Source: Streptomyces sulfonofaciens (GTDB lineage Bacteria; Actinomycetota; Actinomycetes; Streptomycetales; Streptomycetaceae). From it: DNA of 64,000 nucleotides. Of this stretch, positions 36,947 to 45,580 are shown one piece after another (within the stretch, counting starts at the first letter, position 1; the number at the start of each line of letters is the position of its first letter). Made by a program: the position numbers and the translations under genes. Below the pieces are notes generated by a model. The model did not search any database. It was not told where the DNA came from and saw only the letters and a list, made by a program, of their open reading frames with translations. The DNA lies in the NCBI RefSeq assembly GCF_014656295.1, contig NZ_BNCD01000015.1, positions 1 through 64,000 of the forward strand, given 5' to 3'.

Positions 36947-37332
36947 AGGCCGAGGCATACCTGTTCACCGTCGTGGCGGGCTTCTTCCTCGTCACCGGTG
37001 CCGTCTACGCGGGATGGTCGAGGGAGCCCGCGGGCACGGCCGCGCTCATCGTCTCGTTCCTGATGGCCTCCCTGATCGCCTTCTTCTTCGCCCGCACCTA
37101 CCAGCGACTGGGCAGCAGGCCGGAGGACTCCAAGACGTCCGAGGTCGCCGAGCGGGCGGGACCGCTGGACTTCTTCCCGCCGCAGAGCCCCTACCCGGTG
37201 CTGACCGCGATCGGCGCGGGGCTCGCCGCGCTCGGCGTGGTGCACGGCCTGTGGCTCCTCCTGATCGGCGTCGGGGTGCTGCTGGCCGGTGTGCTCGGGC
37301 TGGTCTTCGAGTACGTGCGCCGCTTCGACTGA
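36943..37332 (+). CDS. ctaF: Cytochrome c oxidase subunit IV (actinobacterial type)
   Basis: The product is 129 aa with four membrane helices, a typical actinobacterial CtaF: MKAEAYLFTVVAGFFLVTG, the SFLMASLIAFFFARTYQRLG helix and the PLDFFPPQSPYP loop. The ATG overlaps the ctaD stop (ATGA), so the two subunits are coupled. Confidence 0.9.
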   Translation: MKAEAYLFTVVAGFFLVTGAVYAGWSREPAGTAALIVSFLMASLIAFFFARTYQRLGSRPEDSKTSEVAERAGPLDFFPPQSPYPVLTAIGAGLAALGVVHGLWLLLIGVGVLLAGVLGLVFEYVRRFD

Positions 37333-37358
37333 AGGGGCCGCGCCCTCACCGCCTGCCC

Positions 37359-38987
37359 TCACCGCCTGCCCTCGACGGCCGGCTCGGCCAGCGCCTCGTC
37401 CACGTGCCTGCGCTGCTCTGGCGTGACCGGCAGCTCCACCCTGTCCCGGTAGTACCAGGTGCTCAGGGCGGCCCGCAGCCGGCGGCGGCGCGGGGCCCGC
37501 GCGCCGGGCGCGGGCAGCGGCCGGGGCAGCTCGCGCACCAGGAAGCGGTACAGGCGCGGTGCGGGCGCGGGCCGGTGGTCCTCGCTGATGCCGCCGTACA
37601 CGCTCTGCCGTACGCAGCCGGTCTCCACGCCCTCGGTGAGCACCCGGCGCTCACGGGCCTGGAGCGCCAGGCAGAGCCGTTTCGTCAGGGCGAAGGCGAC
37701 GACCGGGGCCGCGACGACGGCGATGCGGAAGATCCACGTGAGCGCGTTGACGGAGATCCTGAAGGAGTACGCGATGACGTCGTTGCCGCCGGCCAGCAGC
37801 AGCACGGCGTAGAACACGATGCCCGCGACCCCGAACCCGGTGCGCACCGGCCGGTCGCGCGGCCGGTCGCACAGGTGGTGTTCCAGGTGGTCGCCCGTGA
37901 CCCACTTCTCGAAGAGCGGGTAGAGGAAGAGCACCATGAAGAGCAGGCCGGGCAGCAGCACCGCCGGTACGAACACGTTCCACATCAGGGTGTGCCCGGC
38001 GAAGGAGTTCTCCCAGGGCGGCATCAGACGCAGCGCGCCCTCCAGGAAGCCGACGTACCAGTCCGGCTGCGCACCGGTGGCGATCTGGTCGGCGACATAG
38101 GGGCCGTAGGCCCACACCGGGTTGATCTGGGCCAGCGCGGCCAGGAGCGCGAGCACCCCGAACACCATCATGAACAGCCCCGAGGACTTGGCCGTGAAGT
38201 GCGGGAAGAGCGGGGCGCCCACCACGTTCCGGTTGGTCCTGCCGCGCGAGGCCCACTGGGTGTGCTTCAGGTAGACCACCAGGACCAGGTGCGCCGCGAT
38301 CAGCAGGACCAGCAGCCCCGGCACGAACAGCACATGGGTGATGTACAGGCGCGGGATGATGATGTGCCCGGGGAACTCGCCGCCCCAGGCGAGGAAGCCG
38401 AGGTAGGTGCCCACCACCGGGATCGAGGTGACGATCGTGTACGCGGTGCGCAGGCCGGTGCCGGACAGCAGGTCGTCCGGCAGCGAGTAGCCGCAGAAAC
38501 CCTCCAGGAGGGCCAGCAGGAACAGCGTCACGCCGATCGTCCAGTTGCCCTCCCTGGGCCGGCGGAAGGCGCCGGTGAAGAAGATCCGCAGCATGTGCAC
38601 CCCGATCGCGGCGAGGAACACCAGCGCGGCCCAGTGGTGGATCTGACGGATCAGCAGCCCGCCGCGGATGTCGAAGGAGATGTGCAGCGTCGTGGTGTAG
38701 GCCTGCGTCATCAGTTGCCCGCGCAGCGGCAGGTAGCTGCCGCGGTACACGGTCTCGCGCATGCTCGGGTCGAAGAACAGCGTCAGGTAGACACCGGTCA
38801 GGAGCAGCACCACGAAGCTGTACAGCGCGAGTTCGCCGAGCAGGAAGCTCCAGTGGTCGGGGAACGCCTTGCGCAGCAGCCGGCCGGCCTCGGCCGCCGG
38901 CAGTCTGCGGTCCAGCACCTCGAAGCCGGTGACCGCGGTCTCCCCTGCCCGGGCCCGCAGTCCCTCCCTGCGCCGCCGCAGCAGCAT
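37359..38987 (-). CDS. qcrB: Cytochrome b subunit of the bc1 complex (QcrB), stand-alone
   Basis: The product is 542 aa, the long actinobacterial form. Haem b ligands are spaced correctly: IRQIHHWAALVFLAAIGVH and THVLFVPGLLVLLIAAHL. The Qo-site motif reads GAQPDWYVGFLEG, with PDWY in place of PEWY as in actinobacteria. The ATG at 38987 has GGAGG 8 bases upstream. The usual partners qcrC and qcrA are not adjacent, and it is convergent with the extra ctaD-ctaF pair, so this looks like an accessory respiratory module. Confidence 0.9.
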   Translation of the reverse strand: MLLRRRREGLRARAGETAVTGFEVLDRRLPAAEAGRLLRKAFPDHWSFLLGELALYSFVVLLLTGVYLTLFFDPSMRETVYRGSYLPLRGQLMTQAYTTTLHISFDIRGGLLIRQIHHWAALVFLAAIGVHMLRIFFTGAFRRPREGNWTIGVTLFLLALLEGFCGYSLPDDLLSGTGLRTAYTIVTSIPVVGTYLGFLAWGGEFPGHIIIPRLYITHVLFVPGLLVLLIAAHLVLVVYLKHTQWASRGRTNRNVVGAPLFPHFTAKSSGLFMMVFGVLALLAALAQINPVWAYGPYVADQIATGAQPDWYVGFLEGALRLMPPWENSFAGHTLMWNVFVPAVLLPGLLFMVLFLYPLFEKWVTGDHLEHHLCDRPRDRPVRTGFGVAGIVFYAVLLLAGGNDVIAYSFRISVNALTWIFRIAVVAAPVVAFALTKRLCLALQARERRVLTEGVETGCVRQSVYGGISEDHRPAPAPRLYRFLVRELPRPLPAPGARAPRRRRLRAALSTWYYRDRVELPVTPEQRRHVDEALAEPAVEGRR

Positions 38988-39085
38988 GTACCGTCCTCCG
39001 TCCCGTCCGCCCTGCCTGCCTCGCGGCCCCACGCGTGCACATGGTTAACCCCTGGGCGGCCCGGTCAACCAGGCCGTTAGGCGAA

Positions 39086-39120
39086 ACAGCGCACAGCGCA
39101 CAGCGCACAGCGCACAGCGC
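39086..39120. repeat. 7-bp tandem repeat, five copies
   Basis: Five units of ACAGCGC lie in the spacer between qcrB and the aldo/keto reductase gene. They probably arose by slippage. Confidence 0.85.
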
Positions 39121-39219
39121 GCGGCGCGACGGGCGCGGGGCTCCCAGGGTTTCTTGACGACGGTGGTATGGCATGCGGTGACCGGTTCGCCGGGGATGCG
39201 TTGTGCGACACTCCCGCCC

Positions 39220-40119
39220 ATGACCTCACAGACGATCACCGCGGAGGCAGCGGGCACCTGGCGCCTCGGCGACCGCACCGTCCACCGCATAGGCTTCGGC
39301 GCCATGCGTCTGACCAGCAGCGGCGCCGCTTTCGGCGGCTCGCCCGCCGACCGCGACCGCTCGATCGCGGTGCTGCGCCGGGCGGTGGACCTCGGTGTCG
39401 ACCACATCGACACCGCCGCGTTCTACTTCTCCTCGCTGCGCTCCGCGAACGAGCTGATCAACAGCGCCCTCGCCCCCTACCCCGACGACCTGGTCATCAC
39501 CACCAAGGTCGGCCCCGGCCGGGACCCGTCCGGCGGGTGGCTGCCGTGGGCGCGGCCCGAGCAACTGCGCGGCCAGGTGGAGGAGAACCTCCGCCAGCTC
39601 GGCCGGGACCACCTGGACGTGGTCAACCTGCGCAGCAACGGGGCCCCTTCCCTGGCGGAGCACTTCGGCGCCCTGGCGGACCTCAGGGACGCCGGGCTCA
39701 TCAGGCACCTGGGCCTGTCCAACGTGCGGGCGCACCACCTGGAGGAGGCCCGGGCCATCGCACCCGTGGTCTGCGTCCAGAACCGCTACAGCCTCGACTC
39801 CCGGCGCCCGGAGGCGGACGACCTCCTGACGCTCTGCGGTGCGCAGGGCGTGGCGTTCGTGCCGTTCTTCGCGATCGCGGGCGAGGGCCGCGAAAGCGGT
39901 GCGCACACCACCGAGACGCCGGAGCTGACCGCCGTCGCCCGTGCGCACGGTGCCACCCCGGCCCAGGTCCGGCTGGCGTGGACGCTCCAGCGCGGCCCGC
40001 ACGTGCTGGCGATCCCGGGCACCGGCAACCCGGACCACCTCGTCGAGAACGTCGCGGCGGGCGCGCTGCGGCTCTCCGACGAGGAGATGAGCCGGCTCGA
40101 CGCCGCCCACCGACCGTAG
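39220..40119 (+). CDS. Aldo/keto reductase
   Basis: The product is 299 aa. The AKR barrel is clear: RIGFGAMRL, HIDTAAFYFSS (catalytic Asp and Tyr), LVITTKVG (Lys) and IRHLGLSNVRAHHLEEA, ending with HVLAIPGTGNPDHLVENV (NADPH loop). The catalytic His position reads VVNLRSNG, a variant seen in some subfamilies. The ATG at 39220 is chosen; TTG at 39154 in the same frame is less likely. The physiological aldehyde or ketone is unknown. Confidence 0.9.
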   Translation: MTSQTITAEAAGTWRLGDRTVHRIGFGAMRLTSSGAAFGGSPADRDRSIAVLRRAVDLGVDHIDTAAFYFSSLRSANELINSALAPYPDDLVITTKVGPGRDPSGGWLPWARPEQLRGQVEENLRQLGRDHLDVVNLRSNGAPSLAEHFGALADLRDAGLIRHLGLSNVRAHHLEEARAIAPVVCVQNRYSLDSRRPEADDLLTLCGAQGVAFVPFFAIAGEGRESGAHTTETPELTAVARAHGATPAQVRLAWTLQRGPHVLAIPGTGNPDHLVENVAAGALRLSDEEMSRLDAAHRP

Positions 40120-40155
40120 CGGCGGGGGAGCCCGGCATGAGACAGCCGGCAGGCC

Positions 40156-40524
40156 CTAGGCGCGGTTGCCCTTCGGGCGGCCCGGCTGGTCGGGTGTGCC
40201 GTGCGGGGGCGGGCTGCCGGGCGCGGAGGAGGTGGCCGGGGAGACCGGCGAGCCCCCGCGGTGGTGCCCGGCACCGGGACGCGGCGCGGACGGGTCGCCC
40301 GACGACGGCTCGCTGCCGGACTTGAGCTGGCCGAGCCGTGCCTTCAGCACCTCGACGGCCCCGGTGCGCCGCGCGTGCCGCCTCTCGTGGTCGAGCAGTT
40401 CGCGCACCTCGGCGGGGCCCAGTGGCCGGATGCGGCTCTCCAGCGCCGGGAGCGGCAGCTCGTCGTAGTCGGCGAGCGGGAGGGAGTGCGGATCGTGGCC
40501 GGTGCCCCGGTCGTGCTGGCTCAT
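40156..40524 (-). CDS. Small conserved actinobacterial protein
   Basis: The product is 122 aa. A short, probably helical domain (about residues 18-68) carries DYDELPLPALESRIRPLG and EVRELLDHERRHARRTGAV. The remainder is Pro/Gly/Ser-rich and disordered. This helical domain recurs at the C-terminus of unrelated actinobacterial proteins; its function is unknown. Confidence 0.65.
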   Translation of the reverse strand: MSQHDRGTGHDPHSLPLADYDELPLPALESRIRPLGPAEVRELLDHERRHARRTGAVEVLKARLGQLKSGSEPSSGDPSAPRPGAGHHRGGSPVSPATSSAPGSPPPHGTPDQPGRPKGNRA

Positions 40525-40633
40525 CTGTCGCTGCTCCTTTTCGCACGTGCCGCCACTTCCCGGCCACGGGTGCCCCCGCGGCGGCGGCGGAAACGGGCCG
40601 CGAAAGCGGGGCCGGGAAGCCGCCCGGGGCCCG

Positions 40634-41365
40634 CTAGTGGAAGGCGTCCCAGAGCTTCTGGAGGGCCGGGTAGACGGCGGTCAGGTCGTGCGGCAGGGCC
40701 GCCTTCACCGCCCGGGAGCGGTCGTCGGCGAGGATCTCCTCGGCGCCGGCCTCGATCCCGTCCAGGGTCTGGGCGACGACGCTCTCGCAACTGGTCCTCG
40801 GCGCCCCCGCGGCGGCCGACATCTCCGTGTCGACGAGGCCGGCGAAGACGCCGGTGACCAGCGTGCCCTGGCGGCGCAGCTCGGTGCGGGCCGCGTTGGT
40901 GAGGGACCAGGCAGCGGACTTCGACGCGCAGTAGGAGCTGTTGAACGGCATGGCGAACCAGGCGACGACGGAGAGGATGTTCACCAGCGCTCCGCCGCCG
41001 TTCTTGCCGAGCACCGGCGCGAAGGCGCGGCACATGGCGAGGGTGCCGAAGTAGTTGGTCTCCATCTGGGCGCGGGCCTGGTCGGTACCCGGCGCGGACA
41101 GCAGCGGGGAAAGGCTCATCACGCCGGCGTTGTTGACGAGGACGTCCACGTCGCAGCAGCGGCCCGCGGCCGCGCGGACGTCGGCCCCGTCGGTGATGTC
41201 GAGCCGCACCGGGACCACGCCGGGCACCGTGATCGCGGCGGGGTCGCGGGCCCCGCCGTAGACGGTGGCCGCGCCGCGCCGCAGCAACTCCTCGGTGAAG
41301 GCGCGCCCCAGGCCGCGGGCGGCGCCGGTCACCAGGACACGGGAGCCTTCGATGGTGACGGGCAT
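40634..41365 (-). CDS. Short-chain dehydrogenase/reductase
   Basis: The product is 243 aa. It is a classical SDR: VLVTGAARGLGRAF (nucleotide loop), VLVNNAGVM, and the catalytic Ser/Tyr/Lys in NSSYCASKSAAW. Tail loop VDTEMSAAAG follows. The substrate is unknown. It lies just downstream of the mreB-like gene on the same strand, with about 100 bases between. Confidence 0.9.
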   Translation of the reverse strand: MPVTIEGSRVLVTGAARGLGRAFTEELLRRGAATVYGGARDPAAITVPGVVPVRLDITDGADVRAAAGRCCDVDVLVNNAGVMSLSPLLSAPGTDQARAQMETNYFGTLAMCRAFAPVLGKNGGGALVNILSVVAWFAMPFNSSYCASKSAAWSLTNAARTELRRQGTLVTGVFAGLVDTEMSAAAGAPRTSCESVVAQTLDGIEAGAEEILADDRSRAVKAALPHDLTAVYPALQKLWDAFH

Positions 41366-41470
41366 GGGTCCTCCGCATCTGCCGTTCGCGACGGTGCCGG
41401 CCCTCCTCGGCGAGGGGCGCCGCGTGGTGGGCCCGGGGCCGCCTGCCCGGCGCGGCGGGCCCGCACGGCG

Positions 41471-42511
41471 CTATCCGGCCAGCGGGTCGAGGACCATCGG
41501 CCGCACCTTGCCCTCCAGCAGCGCACCGAGGCCCAGTACCGCGCACACGTCGGGCCGCTCGGCGATCCGCACCGGCATCCCCGTCGCGTTGTGCAGCGTC
41601 CGGTCGAGCCCGGGTAGCAGCGCACTGCCGCCGACCAGCATCACGCCCTGGTCGGCGAGGTCCGCCACCAGGTCCGGCGGGCAGTCCCGCAGCACCCTGC
41701 CGATGCCGTCCAGCACCGAGGTCAGGGGCATGCGGACCGCCTCGCGCACCGCTGCGGTGTCCACCCGCACCAGCCGCGGCAGGCCCGTGGTCACGTCCGT
41801 GCCCTGGATCTCGGCCACCGCGGCCCCCGCCGCCGGGCCGTCGCCGGACAGTGCGAGGTGCAGCGGCCGTACCGACTGGGACGCCAGCACCAGCTCGTGC
41901 CGCTGCCGCAGGTGCTGGACGATCGCGTGGTCGATGGCGTCACCGCCGACCGGCACCCGGTCGGCGGTCACCACCGCGCCGAGCGAGAGCACCGCGATCT
42001 GGGTGCTGGCCGCACCGCACGCGAGGATCATGGTCGCCTCGGCGCGCTCGACCGGCAGGCCGCAGCCCACGGCCGCCGCGATCAGCGTGTCCACCAGCTC
42101 GACCCGGCGGGCGCCGAGGCCCAGCAGCGTCTCCGTCGCCGCCCGCATGGCCAGCGGATCGGCGTCGTGCGGGACACAGACGGCCGCCCTCAGCCGCGGC
42201 TTGCGGCGCAGTGCACGCCGCACCTTCTCGCCGAGCAGGGCCCGCAGCATCCGCCGGCCCACCTCGATGTCGACCACGGTGCCGCCGGAGACCGGCCGCA
42301 CCACCCGGATGTAGCCCGGGGTGCGGCCGGTCATCTGCTCCGCGAGCTCGCCGACCGCGATCAGTGCCCCGGTCCTGGTGTTGACGGCGGCGGCGCTCGG
42401 CTGGTCGACGACGAGTCCGGTGCCCTTCACGTAGACACGGGTCCTGGTGGCCCCGAGGTCGACGGCGACATGGCAGCGGCGCAACTGCTCCAGGCCGGCA
42501 CTGATGGTCAT
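41471..42511 (-). CDS. MreB/Mbl-like actin-family protein
   Basis: The product is 346 aa. The actin fold motifs are HVAVDLGATRTRVYVKG (phosphate 1), VVDIEVGRRMLRALL, AVCVPHDADPLAMRAATE, then VGGDAIDHAIVQHLR and GVMLVGGSALLPGLDRTL (adenosine). The ATG at 42511 has GGAGG 7 bases upstream. No mreC/mreD or rodA genes are adjacent, so it is a stand-alone paralogue. In streptomycetes MreB proteins act in spore wall formation. Confidence 0.85.
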   Translation of the reverse strand: MTISAGLEQLRRCHVAVDLGATRTRVYVKGTGLVVDQPSAAAVNTRTGALIAVGELAEQMTGRTPGYIRVVRPVSGGTVVDIEVGRRMLRALLGEKVRRALRRKPRLRAAVCVPHDADPLAMRAATETLLGLGARRVELVDTLIAAAVGCGLPVERAEATMILACGAASTQIAVLSLGAVVTADRVPVGGDAIDHAIVQHLRQRHELVLASQSVRPLHLALSGDGPAAGAAVAEIQGTDVTTGLPRLVRVDTAAVREAVRMPLTSVLDGIGRVLRDCPPDLVADLADQGVMLVGGSALLPGLDRTLHNATGMPVRIAERPDVCAVLGLGALLEGKVRPMVLDPLAG

Positions 42512-42764
42512 GGCGGGTCCTCCCGAGAGCGCAAGACCGTGGCGGGCCAACGGAGGTGGCCCCGTCTTCGCATGGTGCGGGTAAAGGACAAAAGTCGCAC
42601 TATGGGATGAGCCGGGTGGGGCGCCCCTGGACGGGTGATCTTCGCGGGAAGCCCCCCGGACGGCCTACGCGGGGCCCGCCGAACGGCCCGCCCGCGACGC
42701 CGCGCCGGCGCTCGCCCCCGGGGTGGCGCGGACGCACTCCGCGGGGCCGTTCGCACGGCGTTGT

Positions 42765-42770
42765 TAGCAT
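42765..42770 (+). promoter_or_regulatory. -10-like box for a leaderless MFS transcript
   Basis: TAGCAT lies 5 bases before the GTG start at 42776, close enough for transcription to begin at or next to the start codon. No ribosome site is visible. Confidence 0.45.
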
Positions 42771-42775
42771 CCCGT

Positions 42776-44137
42776 GTGACCAGCAGAGCCCCGGAAGAAG
42801 AAGACAGCGGCGCCGCCCGCGACGCCGGCCCGATACCCGGCCCCCCGCAGGCCGTCGTCCCGTCGGCCACCGCGCCCCCGCCCGTGCCGCCCCCCGCCGG
42901 CCCGAGGCGCCGCATCCTCGCCGACCTGACCCCGCTGCGCACCTCCGCCGACTACCGGCGCCTGTGGGTCGGCGACACCGTCTCCCGGCTCGGCCAGGCG
43001 ATGACCGCGCTCGCGATCTCGCTCCAGGTCTACGACATCACCCACTCCAGCTTCCTGGTGGGCCTCGTCGGTCTCTTCACCCTCGTCCCCCTCGTCGTCT
43101 TCGGGCTCTACGGCGGCGCGATCGCGGACACCGTGGACCGCCGCAAGCTCGGTCTCCACTCGTCCTTCGGCCTGTGGGCGCTGTCGTTCATCCTCGCGGG
43201 TGGCGCACTCGCCGGCTTCCGGCACGTGTGGTTCCTGTACACGATCGTGGCGTTGCAGGCCGTCTGCGCGGCACTGAACTCGCCGGCCAGGTCGGCGATG
43301 GTGCCGCGGCTGCTGCCCGCCGAGCAACTGCCCGCCGCCAACGCCCTCGGTTCCATGACGATGACGGCGGGCACCATGTTCGGGCCCATGCTCGGCGGTG
43401 TCGTGGTCGGCCTGTGGGGCTACCAGGCCGCGTACCTCATCGACGCGGTGGTGTTCACCGCCTCGCTCTACGCGATGTGGCGGCTCCCCCCGATGCGCCC
43501 GGAGCGGGCGGACGGCAGGCGCAGGCGCGCCTCGGTCCTGGACGGGCTGCGCTTCCTGGCCACCCGGCCCAACATCCGGATGAACTTCTTCTCCGACATG
43601 TGCGCGATGGTGCTGGCCAGCCCGAAGGCGCTCTTCCCCGCGGTCGCCGCGCTCTGGTTCGGCGGGGACGCCGGCACCACCGGTCTGCTGGTGGCCGCGC
43701 CCGCGGTGGGGGCGCTGGTCGGCTCGGTGTTCTCCGGCTGGCTGGGGCGGATGCACCGGCACGGCCTGGTGATCCTGCTCTCGGTGGCCGGCTGGGGTGT
43801 CGCCGTCGCCGCCTTCGGCCTGACCCGGAGCCTGCCGCTCGGCCTGTTCTTCCTGGCGGTGGCCGGCTGCTCCGACACCTTCTCCATGGTGCTGCGCAAC
43901 ACGATGATGCAGGCGGCCAGCCCGGACGAGCTGCGCGGGCGGCTCCAGGGCGTCTACATCGTCGTGGTCGCCGGCGGCCCACGGCTCGGCGACTTCCTGG
44001 CCGGCTCGGTGGGCGACCTCGCCTCGCCGACGGTCGCGATCACCGGAGGCGGCCTGCTGTGCGTCCTCGCGGTGACGGGGCTCGGGCTGATCTGGCGGGG
44101 CTTCGCACGCTACGACGCGCGGTCACCGCAGGCGTGA
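42776..44137 (+). CDS. MFS transporter
   Basis: The product is 453 aa with about 12 membrane spans after a 45-residue Pro/Ala-rich cytosolic start. The MFS loop motif appears as GGAIADTVDRRKLG between helices 2 and 3, with RLWVGDTVSRLGQAM in helix 1. It resembles the enterobactin-exporter (EntS)-like/MFS_3 group of exporters. The GTG start follows a -10-like TAGCAT. Confidence 0.85.
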   Translation: MTSRAPEEEDSGAARDAGPIPGPPQAVVPSATAPPPVPPPAGPRRRILADLTPLRTSADYRRLWVGDTVSRLGQAMTALAISLQVYDITHSSFLVGLVGLFTLVPLVVFGLYGGAIADTVDRRKLGLHSSFGLWALSFILAGGALAGFRHVWFLYTIVALQAVCAALNSPARSAMVPRLLPAEQLPAANALGSMTMTAGTMFGPMLGGVVVGLWGYQAAYLIDAVVFTASLYAMWRLPPMRPERADGRRRRASVLDGLRFLATRPNIRMNFFSDMCAMVLASPKALFPAVAALWFGGDAGTTGLLVAAPAVGALVGSVFSGWLGRMHRHGLVILLSVAGWGVAVAAFGLTRSLPLGLFFLAVAGCSDTFSMVLRNTMMQAASPDELRGRLQGVYIVVVAGGPRLGDFLAGSVGDLASPTVAITGGGLLCVLAVTGLGLIWRGFARYDARSPQA

Positions 44138-44183
44138 GCCGGGCGTGCGGGGCGGCGCCGGGCCGGCGTCCGGGGCGGTCCGC

Positions 44184-44750
44184 TCATGACGTCCGGCCGG
44201 GGGACCGCCCGCGGCGGCCGCCTTCCGGCGCGGGCTCGCGGTCGCCGAGGGCGAGCAGGACCTCGCGCAGCGCGTTGGACGCCGCGGCGGCGGTGTCGTC
44301 GGCAACGTTCCCGAACGCCTTCGCCTGTGCGGCGATGGTGGCGGGTACCAGGGCGTGGGTGAGGTCGATGCCGGCCTGGGTGAGGGTCACGACGGAGCCG
44401 CGGCCGTCGCTTTCGTCCGGCTCCCGCCGCACGAGGCCCGCCGTGTGCAGCCGGCGCAGGACGTTGCTGGTGCCGCCGGAGGAGAGCACCAGGCGGTGCC
44501 GCAGATCGGTCGGGCGCATCCGGTAGGGGGGACCCAGGGACCGCAGGGTCGACAGCACGTCGTACTCGGCCCTCGTGAGGTCGAACGCGGCGAGTTCGGC
44601 CAGGAGCGTCTCCTCCAGCAGGGCGTGGAGTCGCGCGGTCCGCTTGATGAGCTCGAACTCGCGCACCGCCACGCTCGGCATCTCGCGGCGCCACGCGTCC
44701 GCGAGGCCGTCCACGCGATCGCGGCCGGTCGGACCGCTGCCTCCGCTCAC
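44184..44750 (-). CDS. MarR-family transcriptional regulator
   Basis: The product is 188 aa. The winged helix is typical: ELAAFDLTRAEYDVLSTLR, DLRHRLVLSSGGTSNVLRRL and GLVRREPDESDGRGSVVTLT. The GTG at 44750 is preferred because AAGGAG sits 9 bases upstream; the ATG at 44759 would touch that site directly. A perfect palindrome lies upstream at 44874-44897 and probably binds this protein. Confidence 0.85.
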   Translation of the reverse strand: MSGGSGPTGRDRVDGLADAWRREMPSVAVREFELIKRTARLHALLEETLLAELAAFDLTRAEYDVLSTLRSLGPPYRMRPTDLRHRLVLSSGGTSNVLRRLHTAGLVRREPDESDGRGSVVTLTQAGIDLTHALVPATIAAQAKAFGNVADDTAAAASNALREVLLALGDREPAPEGGRRGRSPGRTS

Positions 44751-44873
44751 ACCTCTCATCTCCTTCCGCCGGACGGAGTGACTGTACCGAAGGCTTTCGT
44801 CCAAGGGTCCGCCCGGCGCGGCGCCGGGCGGACCCTGCCTGTGTCGTGTGTCACGGGACGGTCACCTCTGGCT

Positions 44874-44897
44874 ATCTAGCTTTAGGAAAAGCTAGAT
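44874..44897. promoter_or_regulatory. Candidate MarR operator, 10-bp perfect inverted repeat
   Basis: ATCTAGCTTT (44874-44883) is exactly mirrored by AAAGCTAGAT (44888-44897) with a 4-base spacer. It is AT-rich within GC-rich DNA and lies between marR and the membrane-protein gene at 45146. Confidence 0.7.
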
Positions 44898-45028
44898 GGA
44901 AAGATTAATGTTGTACAACCCGTCCGGTGAGGAGAAGCCGGGGGTCCCGTGCCGTCCCCGGCGCGAACGCCCCTACGCACCGGCACCGCATGGGCGGCGG
45001 CGCGCACACGCACCGCGGCAGGCAACAC

Positions 45029-45068
45029 GAAGACGCGAAGACGCGAAGACGCGAAGACACGAAGACGC
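45029..45068. repeat. 8-bp tandem repeat, five copies, with degenerate extension
   Basis: Five GAAGACGC-type units, one with a variant base, run head to tail and decay into related purine-rich sequence up to about 45120. They lie in the leader of the gene at 45146. The period of 8 argues against coding. Confidence 0.8.
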
Positions 45069-45145
45069 CGGGAAGCCAAGAGCCAAGACGCGAAGGCGTG
45101 AGGGCGCGAAGGCGCGAAGGTGCCAAGAAACAGGGAGAGTGGAAC

Positions 45146-45580
45146 ATGCATCGGCTTGTCGCCAGGGCCGCAGCGCTCTGCTACGTCATCTGGGGCCTCC
45201 TGCACATCAACGCGGCGTACGGCCTGCTGCGGCTGGGGCAGTCGCAGGACCCGGGCATGGTCCAGGGGCGCGTCTTCCAGGACGCCTGGAACATCATGGC
45301 CGGGGCCGTCGTCGCCATCGTCGTCGGCCTCACGATGAACTGGCGCAACTCCAGGGTGGGTTTCTGGCTCAACTTCACCATGGTGGCACTGCTGGACATC
45401 CCGTTCGTCCTCTTCGTCCTCGTGCCCGGCTATGCGCCGTGGTGGCCCGGCCTGGCGGGGCCGGTCGCCTGGGTGGTCGCGGCGACCCTCAGCGCCGTGG
45501 CGCTCGTCGGCCGCCACCGGACCGCGGGCCGCCTCTCGTCCGTGACGCCGCGCGACGCCGTGGCGGGGTCGAGGCCCTGA
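45146..45580 (+). CDS. Small four-helix membrane protein
   Basis: The product is 144 aa with four predicted membrane segments (for example AAALCYVIWGLLHINAAYG and FTMVALLDIPFVLFVLVPG). The ATG at 45146 has a GGGAGAGTGG site upstream. I do not recognise a family. It is downstream of the MarR operator, and its stop directly abuts the stop of the convergent MFS gene. Confidence 0.75.
   Translation: MHRLVARAAALCYVIWGLLHINAAYGLLRLGQSQDPGMVQGRVFQDAWNIMAGAVVAIVVGLTMNWRNSRVGFWLNFTMVALLDIPFVLFVLVPGYAPWWPGLAGPVAWVVAATLSAVALVGRHRTAGRLSSVTPRDAVAGSRP

Noticed and set aside
39154..39219. TTG start 22 codons upstream for the aldo/keto reductase
   Set aside because: No ribosome site and no homology-like sequence in the added residues; ATG 39220 fits the family N-terminus.
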